Of a DNA stretch of 64,000 bases, positions 1 to 8,339 are shown piece by piece. A program made the translations under genes and the position numbers. The first letter of the stretch is position 1. Every line of letters starts with the position of its first letter. Source of the DNA: JAMXLO01 sp963818775 (GTDB taxonomy: Bacteria > Pseudomonadota > Alphaproteobacteria > Acetobacterales > Acetobacteraceae); assembly GCA_963818775.1 (NCBI GenBank), contig CAWFUF010000029.1:1-64000 (forward strand). Reading direction: 5' to 3'. Below the pieces are notes generated by a model. That model made no database searches. It saw only the letters and a list, made by a program, of their open reading frames with translations, and was not told the DNA's origin.

Positions 1-1812
1 GACTTCGTCGTCAAGTTCGCCAACGTCAACGGATCGGTCGCGACGCCAACACGTGTTCGCGAAGTCGATCCTGCGCATGGGCGTGCCGGTGACCCCGCGC
101 AACATTTTTCCGAGCAACATCCAGGGTCTGCCGACCTGGTACGAGGTGCGCGTGTCCGAGGCCGGCTATCTGGGTGCGCGCGGCGGTGGCGTGGACCTGA
201 TGGTGGCGATGAACCCGCAGACCTGGACGCAGGACATCGCATCCATCGTGCCGGGCGGCTACCTGTTCTACGACAACACCAAGCCGATGCCGCCGTCGCG
301 GTTCCGCGACGACATCGTGATCATCGGCGTGCCGCTGACCGAGATCACCAACAAGGCGTATACCGAATCGCGGCAGCGCCAGTTGTTCAAGAACATCGTC
401 TATCTCGGGGCACTGTCGGCGTTGCTTCAGATGGATGTGGCCGAGATAGAGACGCTGCTGGGCGAGCAGTTCCGCGGCCGCGACAAGCTGGTGGCGGCGA
501 ACGTGCAGGCGCTGCACATGGGCCGCGACTGGGCGCTCGCCAACCTGGAATGCCCGATCGGGCTGACGTTGCGGCGCGCCAACACTGTGGGCGATCGCAT
601 CTTCATCGAGGGCAACGCCGCCGCCGCTCTCGGCGCGGTGTATGGCGGTGCCACGGTTTGCGCGTGGTATCCGATCACGCCGTCGTCCTCGCTGGCCGAG
701 GCATTCACGCGTTACTGCAACCGGTATCGGGTCGATCCGCAGACCAAGAAGAACAAGTTCGCCATTGTCCAGGCCGAGGACGAATTGGCGTCGATCGGCA
801 TGGTGATCGGTGCCGCTTGGAACGGCGCACGGGCATTCACCGCGACTTCGGGGCCGGGCATCTCGCTGATGCAGGAATTTGTCGGCTTGGCATATTTCGC
901 GGAAATCCCTGCGGTGATCTTCGACGTGCAACGCGCCGGCCCGTCTACCGGCATGCCGACTCGCACGCAGCAGACCGACATACTGAGCTGCGCCTATGCT
1001 TCACACGGCGATACCAAGCACGTGCTGCTGTTCCCGGAAGATCCGCACGAGTGTTTCGAATTCGCTGCGCTGTCGTTCGACCTTGCGGATCGCCTTCAGA
1101 CGCCGATCTTCATGATGCTCGATCTCGAGATCGGCATGAACGACCGGTTATGCGAACCGTTGACGTGGGATGACAGCCGAAAGCTTGACCGCGGCAAGGT
1201 GATGACCGCGGAGGAACTGGAGGCCGGCAAAGACTTTGGCCGCTACCTCGACGTCGATGGGGACGGCATTCCGTATCGCACCTATCCCGGCACGCATCCG
1301 ACACGTGGCGCCTTCTTCACCCGCGGCACCTCGAAGGACCGCCGCGCACGCTATAGCGAGGAGGGGCCAGACTATGCCGAGAACATGCTTCGGCTGTTGA
1401 AGAAGTTCGACACCGCCAAGCAACTCGTGCCGCATCCAGTGGCGCGTACGGCCGCGCAACCGACACGGCTGGGCGCGATCTATTTCGGTTCGACCAGCCC
1501 GGCGATGGACGAGGCGGACGAGATTCTGGCGGAGCGTGGCATCCACCTCGACCTGCTGCGTGTGCGCGGCTTCCCGTTCCACAACGATGTGAAGAACTTT
1601 ATCAGCGAACACGACCAGCTTTTTGTGGTCGAGCAAATCGCGACGGGCAGTTGCGGACGCTGCTGATCAACGAACTGGAGATCGACCCCGCGCGACTGAC
1701 CCGCGTGCTGCACTTCGACGGCACACCGATCACCGCGCGATTCATTTCTGATGCGATTGCCGACAAGGTCGGCGAACTCAAGGTTGTCCCATTCCGCAAG
1801 GCCGTGCCATGA
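1..1812 (+). CDS. korA: 2-oxoglutarate (2-oxoacid):ferredoxin oxidoreductase subunit alpha, 5'-partial, frameshifted
   Basis: Alpha subunit of a KorAB-type 2-oxoacid:ferredoxin oxidoreductase, which decarboxylates a 2-oxoacid to its acyl-CoA and passes electrons to ferredoxin. The long open frame is 53-1666. It holds an N-terminal gamma-type domain (about 190 residues) fused to a pyruvate:ferredoxin-type domain with WYPITPSSS near residue 200. The family's start is visible just before it in another frame: bases 1-36 read DFVVKFANVNGS, so an indel lies between about 37 and 52. At 1635-1637 a run of three A seems to lack one base. Restoring it gives LRTLLINELEIDPARL and continues to a TGA at 1810-1812 that overlaps the korB start (ATGA). 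The initiator lies before the window. Either a young pseudogene or base-calling errors near a contig end. Family assignment is secure; substrate specificity is inferred. Confidence 0.85.
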
Positions 1813-2864
1813 CCTTCATCCCCAAGCCCAAGCTGCATCATCCGGAGTTGCCGAAGAACTCCCTCGGCTACACACGGCGCGACTACGAGGGGGCGGTCTC
1901 CACGCTGTGCGCGGGCTGCGGTCACGATTCGATCAGCGGCGCGATCGTGCGTGCCTGCTTCAACCTTGACCTGCCGCCACATCGCATCGCCAAGCTGTCC
2001 GGCATCGGCTGCTCGTCCAAGACGCCGACGTACTTTCTGGGCGCCTCGCATGGGTTCAATTCGGTGCACGGACGCATGCCGTCGGTGCTCACCGGCGCCA
2101 ATCTGGCGAACCGCGACCTGATCTATCTGGGCGTGTCCGGCGACGGCGACAGCGCTTCGATCGGCATCGGCCAATTCGCGCACATCATGCGGCGCGGCGT
2201 GAACATGACCTATATCGTCGAGAACAATGGCGTTTATGGTCTGACCAAGGGGCAGTTCTCCGCAACCTCGGATCGCGGCGCCAAGAGCCGGCGCGGCGTC
2301 GAGAACACCAATTCGGCGATCGACCTGGTCGGCATGGCTCTCCAGCTCGGCGCCACCTTCGTCGCGCGCAGCTTCTCGGGCGACAAGGACCAGCTCATCC
2401 CGCTGATCGAGGCAGCGCTGAAGCACCAGGGCGCCGCGTTCATCGATTGCATATCGCCTTGCGTCGCGTTCAACAACCACGAAGGCTCGCACACCAGCTT
2501 CGACTATGTGCGCGAGCATAATCTGGCGGTGAACTATCTCGACGTGATCACCGGACGCGAGGAGATCACGGTGGAATATGCCGCCGGCACGGTGGAGATG
2601 GTGAAACAGCATGACGGCTCCGTCCTGCGGCTGCGCAAGCTCGCCAACGATTACGACGTGCATGACCGCATCGCTGCGATGACCTACCTGCAGGAGCGCC
2701 ACGCGGCGGGCGAGATCGTCACCGGCCTGCTGTATGTCGATCCGGATCCGGTGGACCTGCACACGCACTTGAACACGGTGGCGGTGCCGTTCAACGGAAT
2801 GGACGAAGCGGCGCTGTGCCCGGGTTCCGCGGCGCTAGAGAAATTGAACGCGTCGCTCCGCTAG
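1809..2864 (+). CDS. korB: 2-oxoglutarate (2-oxoacid):ferredoxin oxidoreductase subunit beta
   Basis: Thiamine-diphosphate-binding beta subunit that partners the upstream alpha chain in a cytoplasmic KorAB enzyme. The 351-residue protein has CAGCGHD (Cys34, Cys37), GIGCSS (Cys68) and SPCV (Cys218), the four cysteines expected to hold the [4Fe-4S] cluster. The ThDP/Mg motif starts with GDGDS at 111-115 and continues to ENNGVYGLT near 138. The ATG overlaps the restored korA stop by four bases, so the pair is translationally coupled. The reading frame is intact, in contrast to korA. The length is normal for the family. Confidence 0.93.
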   Translation: MTFIPKPKLHHPELPKNSLGYTRRDYEGAVSTLCAGCGHDSISGAIVRACFNLDLPPHRIAKLSGIGCSSKTPTYFLGASHGFNSVHGRMPSVLTGANLANRDLIYLGVSGDGDSASIGIGQFAHIMRRGVNMTYIVENNGVYGLTKGQFSATSDRGAKSRRGVENTNSAIDLVGMALQLGATFVARSFSGDKDQLIPLIEAALKHQGAAFIDCISPCVAFNNHEGSHTSFDYVREHNLAVNYLDVITGREEITVEYAAGTVEMVKQHDGSVLRLRKLANDYDVHDRIAAMTYLQERHAAGEIVTGLLYVDPDPVDLHTHLNTVAVPFNGMDEAALCPGSAALEKLNASLR

Positions 2865-2885
2865 CCTTCTCGCGCATGATCCATG

Positions 2886-3322
2886 ATGCTGAACATCACC
2901 CGGCGCATCGTGCTCGGAACCCTCGCTGCGGTGCCGTCTGCCATACCCTGAATAATCCGCGCGCAGAGCACATCCAAACCAGTGCGCATCGGTCTGCTCA
3001 GCGATATGGGTGGCCCGTATCGCGATGTCGGCGGCCCTGGCAACCGCGTCGCCGTCGAACTGGCGATCGAGGATTTCGGCGGTTCGGTACTGGGCAGGCC
3101 GATTGAGGTGCTACAGGGCGATGACCAGAACAAGCCGGATGTGGCGAGTTCGCTGGCGCGAATGGATCGACAATCAGGGCATCGACGTGCTTGCCGATGG
3201 TGCTGCCTCTTCGTCGGGCCTCGCCATTCAGCAGGTCTGCCGCGAGGCGCTCGCGGCGACACCTGGTTTTTCATCACCGCCGACTATGTTCGGCTACGCG
3301 CTGGAACGCGATGGGTGATCTG
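2886..3322 (+). pseudogene. Decayed, truncated branched-chain amino-acid-type ABC substrate-binding protein
   Basis: Remnant of a Peripla_BP_6/LivK-like solute-binding protein. ATG 2886 begins a signal-peptide-like stretch (MLNITRRIVLGTLAAVPSA) that hits TGA at 2949. The same frame resumes with PVRIGLLSDMGGPYRDVGG and GRPIEVLQGDDQNKPDV. Homology then jumps to another frame (IDNQGIDVLADGAASSSGLA), back for TWFFITADYV, and again for FGYALERDG. About 145 of the usual 380-400 residues remain and the 3' part is missing. One nonsense codon plus several frameshifts make this a real pseudogene. It lies 21 bases after korB. Confidence 0.75.
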
Positions 3323-3442
3323 CCCGTGATGGTCCTCGCTTAAAAAGACCAATGACCACGTGCCGGCGGTATGCGTGCTCGACTGAGCAAATGCTGCGAT
3401 CGGCAGCATGAGGTTAACTGCCAAGCCGAGTGCGTACCGCAT
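3284..3442 (-). pseudogene. N-terminal fragment of a secreted protein (possibly lipocalin-like)
   Basis: A 52-residue frame starts at ATG 3442 behind a GGGAGGG ribosome-binding site. It opens with a clear signal peptide (MRYALGLAVNLMLPIAAFA, then Q) followed by STHTAGTWSLVFLSED. The GTWSLV segment resembles the first strand of lipocalin-like secreted proteins, but this is a weak resemblance. The frame stops where the solute-binding-protein remnant on the other strand also ends, so both look truncated at one junction near 3300-3320. It could be a tiny real gene; a remnant is more likely. Confidence 0.35.
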
Positions 3443-3642
3443 TCTGAAAAACCCTCCCGTTGCACTTTCCTCGACAAGTGTCATTGCATGCAGCAATCGA
3501 CGGCGCGGCAAAGTCGGCCGCCGAATAGCCTTCGCCCGCGGCGAGTTTTAAATTCTGCACCGCGGAAGATCCGGCACGCACCAGTCGTCAAGCTCCCCTA
3601 CCGCAAGACTCACGCCCGTTGGCCGGCCGATGCATTCGACGT

Positions 3643-4449
3643 TCAGGTCCACTCGGGAATCGCCGGAACGGACAGGCGCTCAACCTCGGGCAGATCAAAG
3701 CCGAAATGCTCGGCCAGCAGTCCACGCAGAGCAGCACGATCCGCCAGTTCCGTTGCGGTTGATTGATCAGCCCCGCGGAGAAACGTCACGTTCCGATTCA
3801 TGACATTGACGCGTCCCTCGGGAGTGACCGCGCTCAGAAAGATCCAGTTCACGAATGGAGATTTCGGGTGAGTGGCGATGTAGTGGTTGAACACTTCGAA
3901 GTCCAAAGGGTTCTCCACTTCCAGCGTGGACGCCCAGCCGGCTACAGGCTCCCTGTTTTCCCGCGTGACGTGAAGCACCCAGAAGTTGCCGTCGCGCTGC
4001 ATCCAGTGCGTTGTCTGGCCCGGAGACAAATCCACAAGCGGCACCGGATAGCGGGGTGCGAACGGACCAAAGCCGGGATCGGCAACATAGGTCGCGCCCC
4101 CGACCGCCACGGTCATGAACACGTGGGTCCGCTTCGCTTCGGTCAAGGGCCCAAACAGAACAACTCGCGCGGCGTGACGGGCGACCTTGAAACCGAGCGC
4201 CTCGAGCACGGCGGCGAACAGGGCGGCGTGCTCGAAACAATATCCACCGCGGCGGGCACCGACGATTTTGTGCTGAAGACCGTCAAGGTCGAGACGCACC
4301 GTTCGGCCGAGCAGTACGTCAAGGTTCTCAAACGGGATATGCGCCGTATGGGCCTCTATCAGCCCCGCCAACGTCTCAAGCGTCGGGTAGCGGCCACCGG
4401 ACCAATGAATGCGCTGGAAATAGGCGTCCAGGTCTATGGTGGCGGTCAC
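3643..4449 (-). CDS. nat: Arylamine N-acetyltransferase
   Basis: Cytoplasmic enzyme that moves an acetyl group from acetyl-CoA to arylamines, hydrazines or arylhydroxylamines. The 268-residue product shows the family's Cys-His-Asp triad: Cys71 in RRGGYCFEH, His109 in RTHVFM and Asp124 in VADPGFG, all at canonical spacing. The frame is open upstream to 4491, but GTG 4449 sits about 8 bases after GGAGAA and gives the normal family N-terminus (TATIDLDAYFQRI), so that start is preferred. It is divergent from the ArsR gene at 4714; the 264 bases between them hold no other gene. Confidence 0.93.
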   Translation of the reverse strand: MTATIDLDAYFQRIHWSGGRYPTLETLAGLIEAHTAHIPFENLDVLLGRTVRLDLDGLQHKIVGARRGGYCFEHAALFAAVLEALGFKVARHAARVVLFGPLTEAKRTHVFMTVAVGGATYVADPGFGPFAPRYPVPLVDLSPGQTTHWMQRDGNFWVLHVTRENREPVAGWASTLEVENPLDFEVFNHYIATHPKSPFVNWIFLSAVTPEGRVNVMNRNVTFLRGADQSTATELADRAALRGLLAEHFGFDLPEVERLSVPAIPEWT

Positions 4450-4713
4450 GGATTTTCTCCAGTTCGATGGTGGACAGATGCTATGCGACACTCATAAACG
4501 GAGAAAGGGCCGGCCGCTGTGCCTCTACAACTAAGAGTCGCATCCGGCAGGTCACGCCGACAACATTCTTATACTTTGGAATTCCGCGCAGACAAAGCCT
4601 GTGATTGTGCTGCCGGGTTCCTTGATTTCTGCCGGAAATAGCCAGGCTCAGTTGACAGACCAATAATCTGGGGGTTATGATTTGCGGCCAAGTTCACGTG
4701 AGGCCGCTCCGCT

Positions 4714-5037
4714 ATGAAACCGTCGGCCGATAGCCTCTTTAAGGCGCTGGGCGACCCAACGCGGCGCGCCATTTTTCAGGAGCTCAGCCGGAGAGGTGAG
4801 CAGACAGTGCATGTCTTGACGGAATTCTCCGGTGTGTCGCAGCCCGCTGTGTCAAAACATTTGGCCGTACTGAAGCTCGCTGGGCTTGTGCGGGTCCGCC
4901 GCGAGGGTCGCGAAGCGCATTATCGCGTTCGCCCTGATGGGATCGCGCCATTGGTCGATTGGCTCAGTTTCTACAGCGCTTTTTGGCACGAGCGCTTCGA
5001 CCGCCTGGAAGACCTGTTGAAGAGGATGGACCAATGA
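4714..5037 (+). CDS. ArsR/SmtB-family transcriptional regulator
   Basis: A 107-residue winged-helix regulator. The recognition helix lies in VSQPAVSKHLAVLKLAGLV, followed by the wing (REGREAHYRV). It has none of the cysteine metal-binding motifs of true ArsR/CadC, matching the subgroup normally paired with an SRPBCC protein. Its TGA overlaps the next ATG (ATGA at 5034-5037), so the regulator and the SRPBCC protein are translated together. Autoregulation of the cluster from the region before 4714 is inferred from this arrangement. Confidence 0.9.
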   Translation: MKPSADSLFKALGDPTRRAIFQELSRRGEQTVHVLTEFSGVSQPAVSKHLAVLKLAGLVRVRREGREAHYRVRPDGIAPLVDWLSFYSAFWHERFDRLEDLLKRMDQ

Positions 5038-5444
5038 ACGCAGCGTCGACCGAAGCGCTCTCCGTCGTTGTCGAGCGTGAGATACCTCATCCGCCAGAAA
5101 AGATCTGGCGCGCGCTCACGCAGCCACACCTGATCGAGGAGTGGCTCATGAAGAGCGACTTCAAGCCTGTCGTGGACCATCGCTTCAACCTTCGCGCGGA
5201 CTGGGGTACTGTCGGCTGTCAGGTAATGGCAGTCGAGCCAAACAAAGCGCTGTCCTACACGTGGGCGGCGTATGGTCTCGAGAGTATCGTCACCTGGACT
5301 CTCACCCCGACGAGCACGGGAACCCACCTGCGCATGGAACAGTCGGGCTTCCGGCCGGATCAGCAGCAGGCCTACCAGGGCGCCAAGGGCGGGTGGCGGC
5401 AGTTCTTTGCGAAGCTGGAGCAGGTATTGGCGCGGATGGATTGA
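5034..5444 (+). CDS. SRPBCC/AHSA1-domain protein
   Basis: A 136-residue START-like (Aha1 C-terminal/SRPBCC) ligand-binding protein. Recognisable landmarks are VEREIPHPPEKIWRALTQP, the helix-grip signature EEWLMKSDF, and a C-terminal helix beginning KGGWRQFFAKLEQVL. The start is fixed by the four-base overlap with the ArsR-type gene. In this widespread pair the SRPBCC protein is usually encoded with its regulator, but the ligand is unknown. Confidence 0.9.
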   Translation: MNAASTEALSVVVEREIPHPPEKIWRALTQPHLIEEWLMKSDFKPVVDHRFNLRADWGTVGCQVMAVEPNKALSYTWAAYGLESIVTWTLTPTSTGTHLRMEQSGFRPDQQQAYQGAKGGWRQFFAKLEQVLARMD

Positions 5445-5520
5445 AATCTGCCGACCAGTTCAAAGTCGAATGCAGGAACGATGCCTGCCTCATGCAGGCC
5501 TGCGCAGAGGTGCAAACAAC

Positions 5521-5925
5521 ATGAGAGAGAGCACAACGACCAAGGGCGAATCCCCTTCTCGGCTGATCGACGCGAGGATCAAGGAACTGGACGACTGGAG
5601 GGGCAAGACGCTTTCCCAAGTCCGCGCGCTCATCAAACAGGCCAACGCCGAAGTCGTCGAGGAATGGAAGTGGCGAGGCGTTCCTGTTTGGTATCATAGT
5701 GGAATGATCTGCACCGGCGAGACGCACAAGAGCGTCGTGAAGCTGACATTCGCCAAGGGCGCTTCGCTCAAGGACCCCGCAGGTCTGTTCAACTCCAGCC
5801 TTGAAGGCAAGGTCAGGCGCGCCATCGATATCCATGAGGGTGATGAAATAGATGAGGATGCCTTCAAGACGCTCATACGCGCCGCTGCGGCCCTGAACAT
5901 GTCATCGTCAAAGAAACGGAACTAA
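5521..5925 (+). CDS. DUF1801-domain protein
   Basis: A 134-residue cytoplasmic protein with the DUF1801 core: ALIKQANAEVVEEWKWRGVPVWYHSGMICTGE, then VVKLTFAKGASLKDPAGLFN and a C-terminal helix ending AALN. The family has no established activity. It commonly occurs beside ArsR/SRPBCC pairs, as here (77 bases after the SRPBCC stop). The frame is longer upstream, but ATG 5521 gives the family N-terminus. After the stop another frame reads KPAEPVRGRKPPKE, so a small 3' frameshift cannot be excluded. Confidence 0.88.
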   Translation: MRESTTTKGESPSRLIDARIKELDDWRGKTLSQVRALIKQANAEVVEEWKWRGVPVWYHSGMICTGETHKSVVKLTFAKGASLKDPAGLFNSSLEGKVRRAIDIHEGDEIDEDAFKTLIRAAAALNMSSSKKRN

Positions 5926-6026
5926 AACCAGCAGAGCCAGTCCGAGGCAGGAAGCCACCCAAGGAGACTACAAAGCTGCGGGATGGTCCCGACCGTGGTG
6001 GCGAACCGGCGGCAATGAGGACGAGC

Positions 6027-6284
6027 TCATCGCACGTCGAGTGGACCATGCTGATTGAGAATTCCCGCGACCGCGTCCACATGGATCATGTCCACTGACA
6101 CGGAAACGAAGGGGCGCCCCCCGTGATGCCCACCGTCCGACCCGGTGGGCATGATGCGCTCGTCCGGGTCATCGTTGACGTAGCGTCGGATGACCGCCGA
6201 TGGGATCTGCGCCGCCTCAAGATCGCGGACAGCAGCATCCGCGGCTGATGCTGCGTCGAACTCGGCGACTACCATTTGAGTCAT
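6027..6284 (-). CDS. Small conserved protein, stress-protein-like
   Basis: An 85-residue protein starting MTQMVVAEFDAASAADAAV. It alternates a beta strand and helix (ADAAVRDLEAAQI) with VIRRYVNDD and a His/Gly-rich loop (GSDGGHHGG), then a strand VSVSVDMIHVDAV. The opening resembles the N-terminal unit of general-stress proteins of the 17M type. This is suggestive only. The ATG is preceded by GAGGAGAAG at good spacing. No membrane segment or signal peptide. Confidence 0.65.
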   Translation of the reverse strand: MTQMVVAEFDAASAADAAVRDLEAAQIPSAVIRRYVNDDPDERIMPTGSDGGHHGGRPFVSVSVDMIHVDAVAGILNQHGPLDVR

Positions 6285-6452
6285 TGACCGCTTCTCCTCT
6301 CGGCTTCTCCAGGAGAACGATCATCCGGGCGGCAGGTTCACCCCCGGGCCATCACAGAGGCTTGGCGCGAAATCGTGCCGCGGGGGACAGGGCGCTCCAC
6401 TCACACGCGGCACTCGTGGGACGACCTCGGCGGCAACGTCATGCGGGACTCG

Positions 6453-6650
6453 TCATGCAATTGCCTCGCCGGCGCCGTCACGCGATACGGTCTTCCGGTC
6501 GGCGGCAGCGGCCTCGTACCTCTCGGCCAGCCGCAGCAAAGCGTCCGATACGTCGGACGTTGTCGCCGTCTCGGCCATCCGGCGCACTTCCGCGGCTCTG
6601 GCCAAGAGCTCTTCCACTGTGCGGTGGGAGATTGGAACGTACCCATCCAT
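6453..6650 (-). CDS. Small helical conserved hypothetical protein
   Basis: A 65-residue soluble protein dominated by one long amphipathic helical region (RTVEELLARAAEVRRMAETATTSDVSDALLRLAERYEAAAADR). The pattern of leucine and alanine spacing is typical of short alphaproteobacterial hypothetical proteins of this kind. AGGA lies about 12 bases before the ATG. It reads toward the same strand as the 6027 gene, 168 bases upstream of it. Function unknown. Confidence 0.6.
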   Translation of the reverse strand: MDGYVPISHRTVEELLARAAEVRRMAETATTSDVSDALLRLAERYEAAAADRKTVSRDGAGEAIA

Positions 6651-6880
6651 TCCGGCATCCTAATCGAGTGAGCCTTTCCAGATGGTCAATCGAACGTTTC
6701 CTGCGCGTCACATCTGCGCTCGCGCAAGTCCCACGCCCCCTCCCCGACGGCTTCAGCGGCACTTGCCGCCGCAAGGTCGGCGAGCCAACATGGGCCGACC
6801 GGCATAACGATCAGGCGACCGCCACGGAAACCTCGCGCCTGATCGGCGTTCTCGTTGCCAACCATCGAGGAGACCCGCAG

Positions 6881-7090
6881 ATGCCAGAGCATGTTTACAA
6901 AGTCGTCGAGATCGTCGGCTCGTCCGAGGAGAGCGTCAGCAAGGCGATCGACCGTGCCATCGAAAAGGCCGCCCTGACGTTGCGAAATATCGGCTGGTTC
7001 GAGGTGGAACAGGTGCGCGGGCACATCGAAAACGGCAAGGTGGCGCACTATCAGGTGACGCTGAAGCTGGGATTCCGCCTGGACGAGTAG
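6881..7090 (+). CDS. Dodecin
   Basis: A 69-residue dodecin, a flavin-sequestering protein that assembles into a hollow dodecamer. The whole family pattern is present: VYKVVEIVGSSEESVSKAI, a helix, then NIGWFEVEQVRGHIENGKV with the flavin-stacking Trp, and HYQVTLKLGFRL at the end. ATG 6881 follows GAGGAGA at 7-8 bases. The frame runs open far upstream but without homology, so the short start is right. Monocistronic. Confidence 0.95.
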   Translation: MPEHVYKVVEIVGSSEESVSKAIDRAIEKAALTLRNIGWFEVEQVRGHIENGKVAHYQVTLKLGFRLDE

Positions 7091-7097
7091 TTCCCCC

Positions 7098-8330
7098 TCA
7101 GCGGCTCCCGGTCGGGACCTGACTGAACGGCCTGTTCTTGTCGACGCGAATATCCGCCGGCAGGCCGAGTACGCGCTCGGCGATAATATTGCGCAATATC
7201 TCGTCCGACCCCCCGGCGATCCTCGCGCTCGGCGAGGACAGGAGTGCCTGCTGGAACATCCCATACGCCTCGGCCAAGTCGTCGTTCATCACCAGGCCCG
7301 CCATCCCCATCAGGTCCAGCCCATAGGACGCGATGTCCTGCAGCTTGCTCGCGTTGACCAGCTTGTGGATCGAATTCTCCGGTCCCGGTGTCTGGCCTCG
7401 CGACAATGCGGTCATGCTGCGGAAGCGGGTAAACTTCAGCCCCTGCGTCCGCGCATACCACTCGGCGATGCGCTCGCGCACCGCTCCATTGCGGATCGCG
7501 GCCACGCCATCCAGCGTCAAGGTCCGGCTCAGTTCCAACAGGTCCTCGACATCAGGACGATGCACCTCGCCCACCGCGAGACGCTCGTTCATCAACGTGG
7601 TGAGCGAGACTTTCCACCCCTGCCCCACAGCACCGAGACGCTGCGCGTCCGGTACGCGCACATCGGTGAAGAAGACCTCGTTGAAGTGCGATGCGCCAGA
7701 CATCTGGTGGATCGGCCGGATCTCAATCCCCGGGGATTGCATGTCGAGAAAGAAAAAGGTCAGGCCTTCGTGTTTCGGCACATTCGGGTCGGTGCGCACG
7801 ACGATGATGCCGAAGTCCGACAGATGCGCGCCAGAGGTCCAGATCTTCTGCCCGTTGATGATCCAGTGGTCGCCGTCACGCTCCGCCCGGGTGCGCAGCG
7901 CCGCCAGATCGGATCCGCCCGCCGGCTCCGAGAACAACTGGCACCATACCTCCTCGCCGCGCAGCGCGGGTCGCACGTAGCGATCGAGCTGCTCAGGTTG
8001 CGCATAAGCCATCATCGTTGGGATGCACATGCCGAGACCGATCTCGAACAGACCGCGCGGCACTGCGTAGTTGTCTTCCTCCTGCTGGTAAATCACCTGT
8101 AGAATCGGCGATGCCTCTCGACCGCCGAACCTGCTCGGCCAGGTAAGGCCGGCAAATCCGGCATCGCACTTCATCGCCTGCCATTCTTTGCAGCGCTGCA
8201 CCGCATCCGCGCCGAGATCGCCCAGCCGCAGCACTGGTCGTGCCCGGCTCTTGGGTTCCGCATTGGCAGCCAGGAATGCGCGCGCCTCAGCCCGAAATGC
8301 AGCCTCTTCAGGGGTATCGTTGAAGTCCAT
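7098..8330 (-). CDS. Acyl-CoA dehydrogenase (large/first subunit of a paired enzyme)
   Basis: A 410-residue FAD-dependent acyl-CoA dehydrogenase. The N-terminal helical domain starts FNDTPEEAAFRAEARAFL. The middle beta domain carries CQLFSEPAGGSDLAALRTRA and GQKIWTSGAHLSDFGI. The C-terminal domain ends RIAGGSDEILRNIIAERVLGLP. Where medium-chain enzymes have the catalytic Glu (EGT) this protein reads GGS, so the base must come from elsewhere. It begins nine bases after the stop of the second ACAD gene. The two probably form a heteromer of the FadE-pair type. Substrate unknown. Confidence 0.9.
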   Translation of the reverse strand: MDFNDTPEEAAFRAEARAFLAANAEPKSRARPVLRLGDLGADAVQRCKEWQAMKCDAGFAGLTWPSRFGGREASPILQVIYQQEEDNYAVPRGLFEIGLGMCIPTMMAYAQPEQLDRYVRPALRGEEVWCQLFSEPAGGSDLAALRTRAERDGDHWIINGQKIWTSGAHLSDFGIIVVRTDPNVPKHEGLTFFFLDMQSPGIEIRPIHQMSGASHFNEVFFTDVRVPDAQRLGAVGQGWKVSLTTLMNERLAVGEVHRPDVEDLLELSRTLTLDGVAAIRNGAVRERIAEWYARTQGLKFTRFRSMTALSRGQTPGPENSIHKLVNASKLQDIASYGLDLMGMAGLVMNDDLAEAYGMFQQALLSSPSARIAGGSDEILRNIIAERVLGLPADIRVDKNRPFSQVPTGSR

Positions 8331-8339
8331 CGGTGCCCT

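Noticed and set aside
5926..6080. Possible extension of the DUF1801 protein in another frame (KPAEPVRGRKPPKE)
   Set aside because: The Pro/Lys stretch could be a natural C-terminal tail after a frameshift, but DUF1801 proteins of this length are complete without it.
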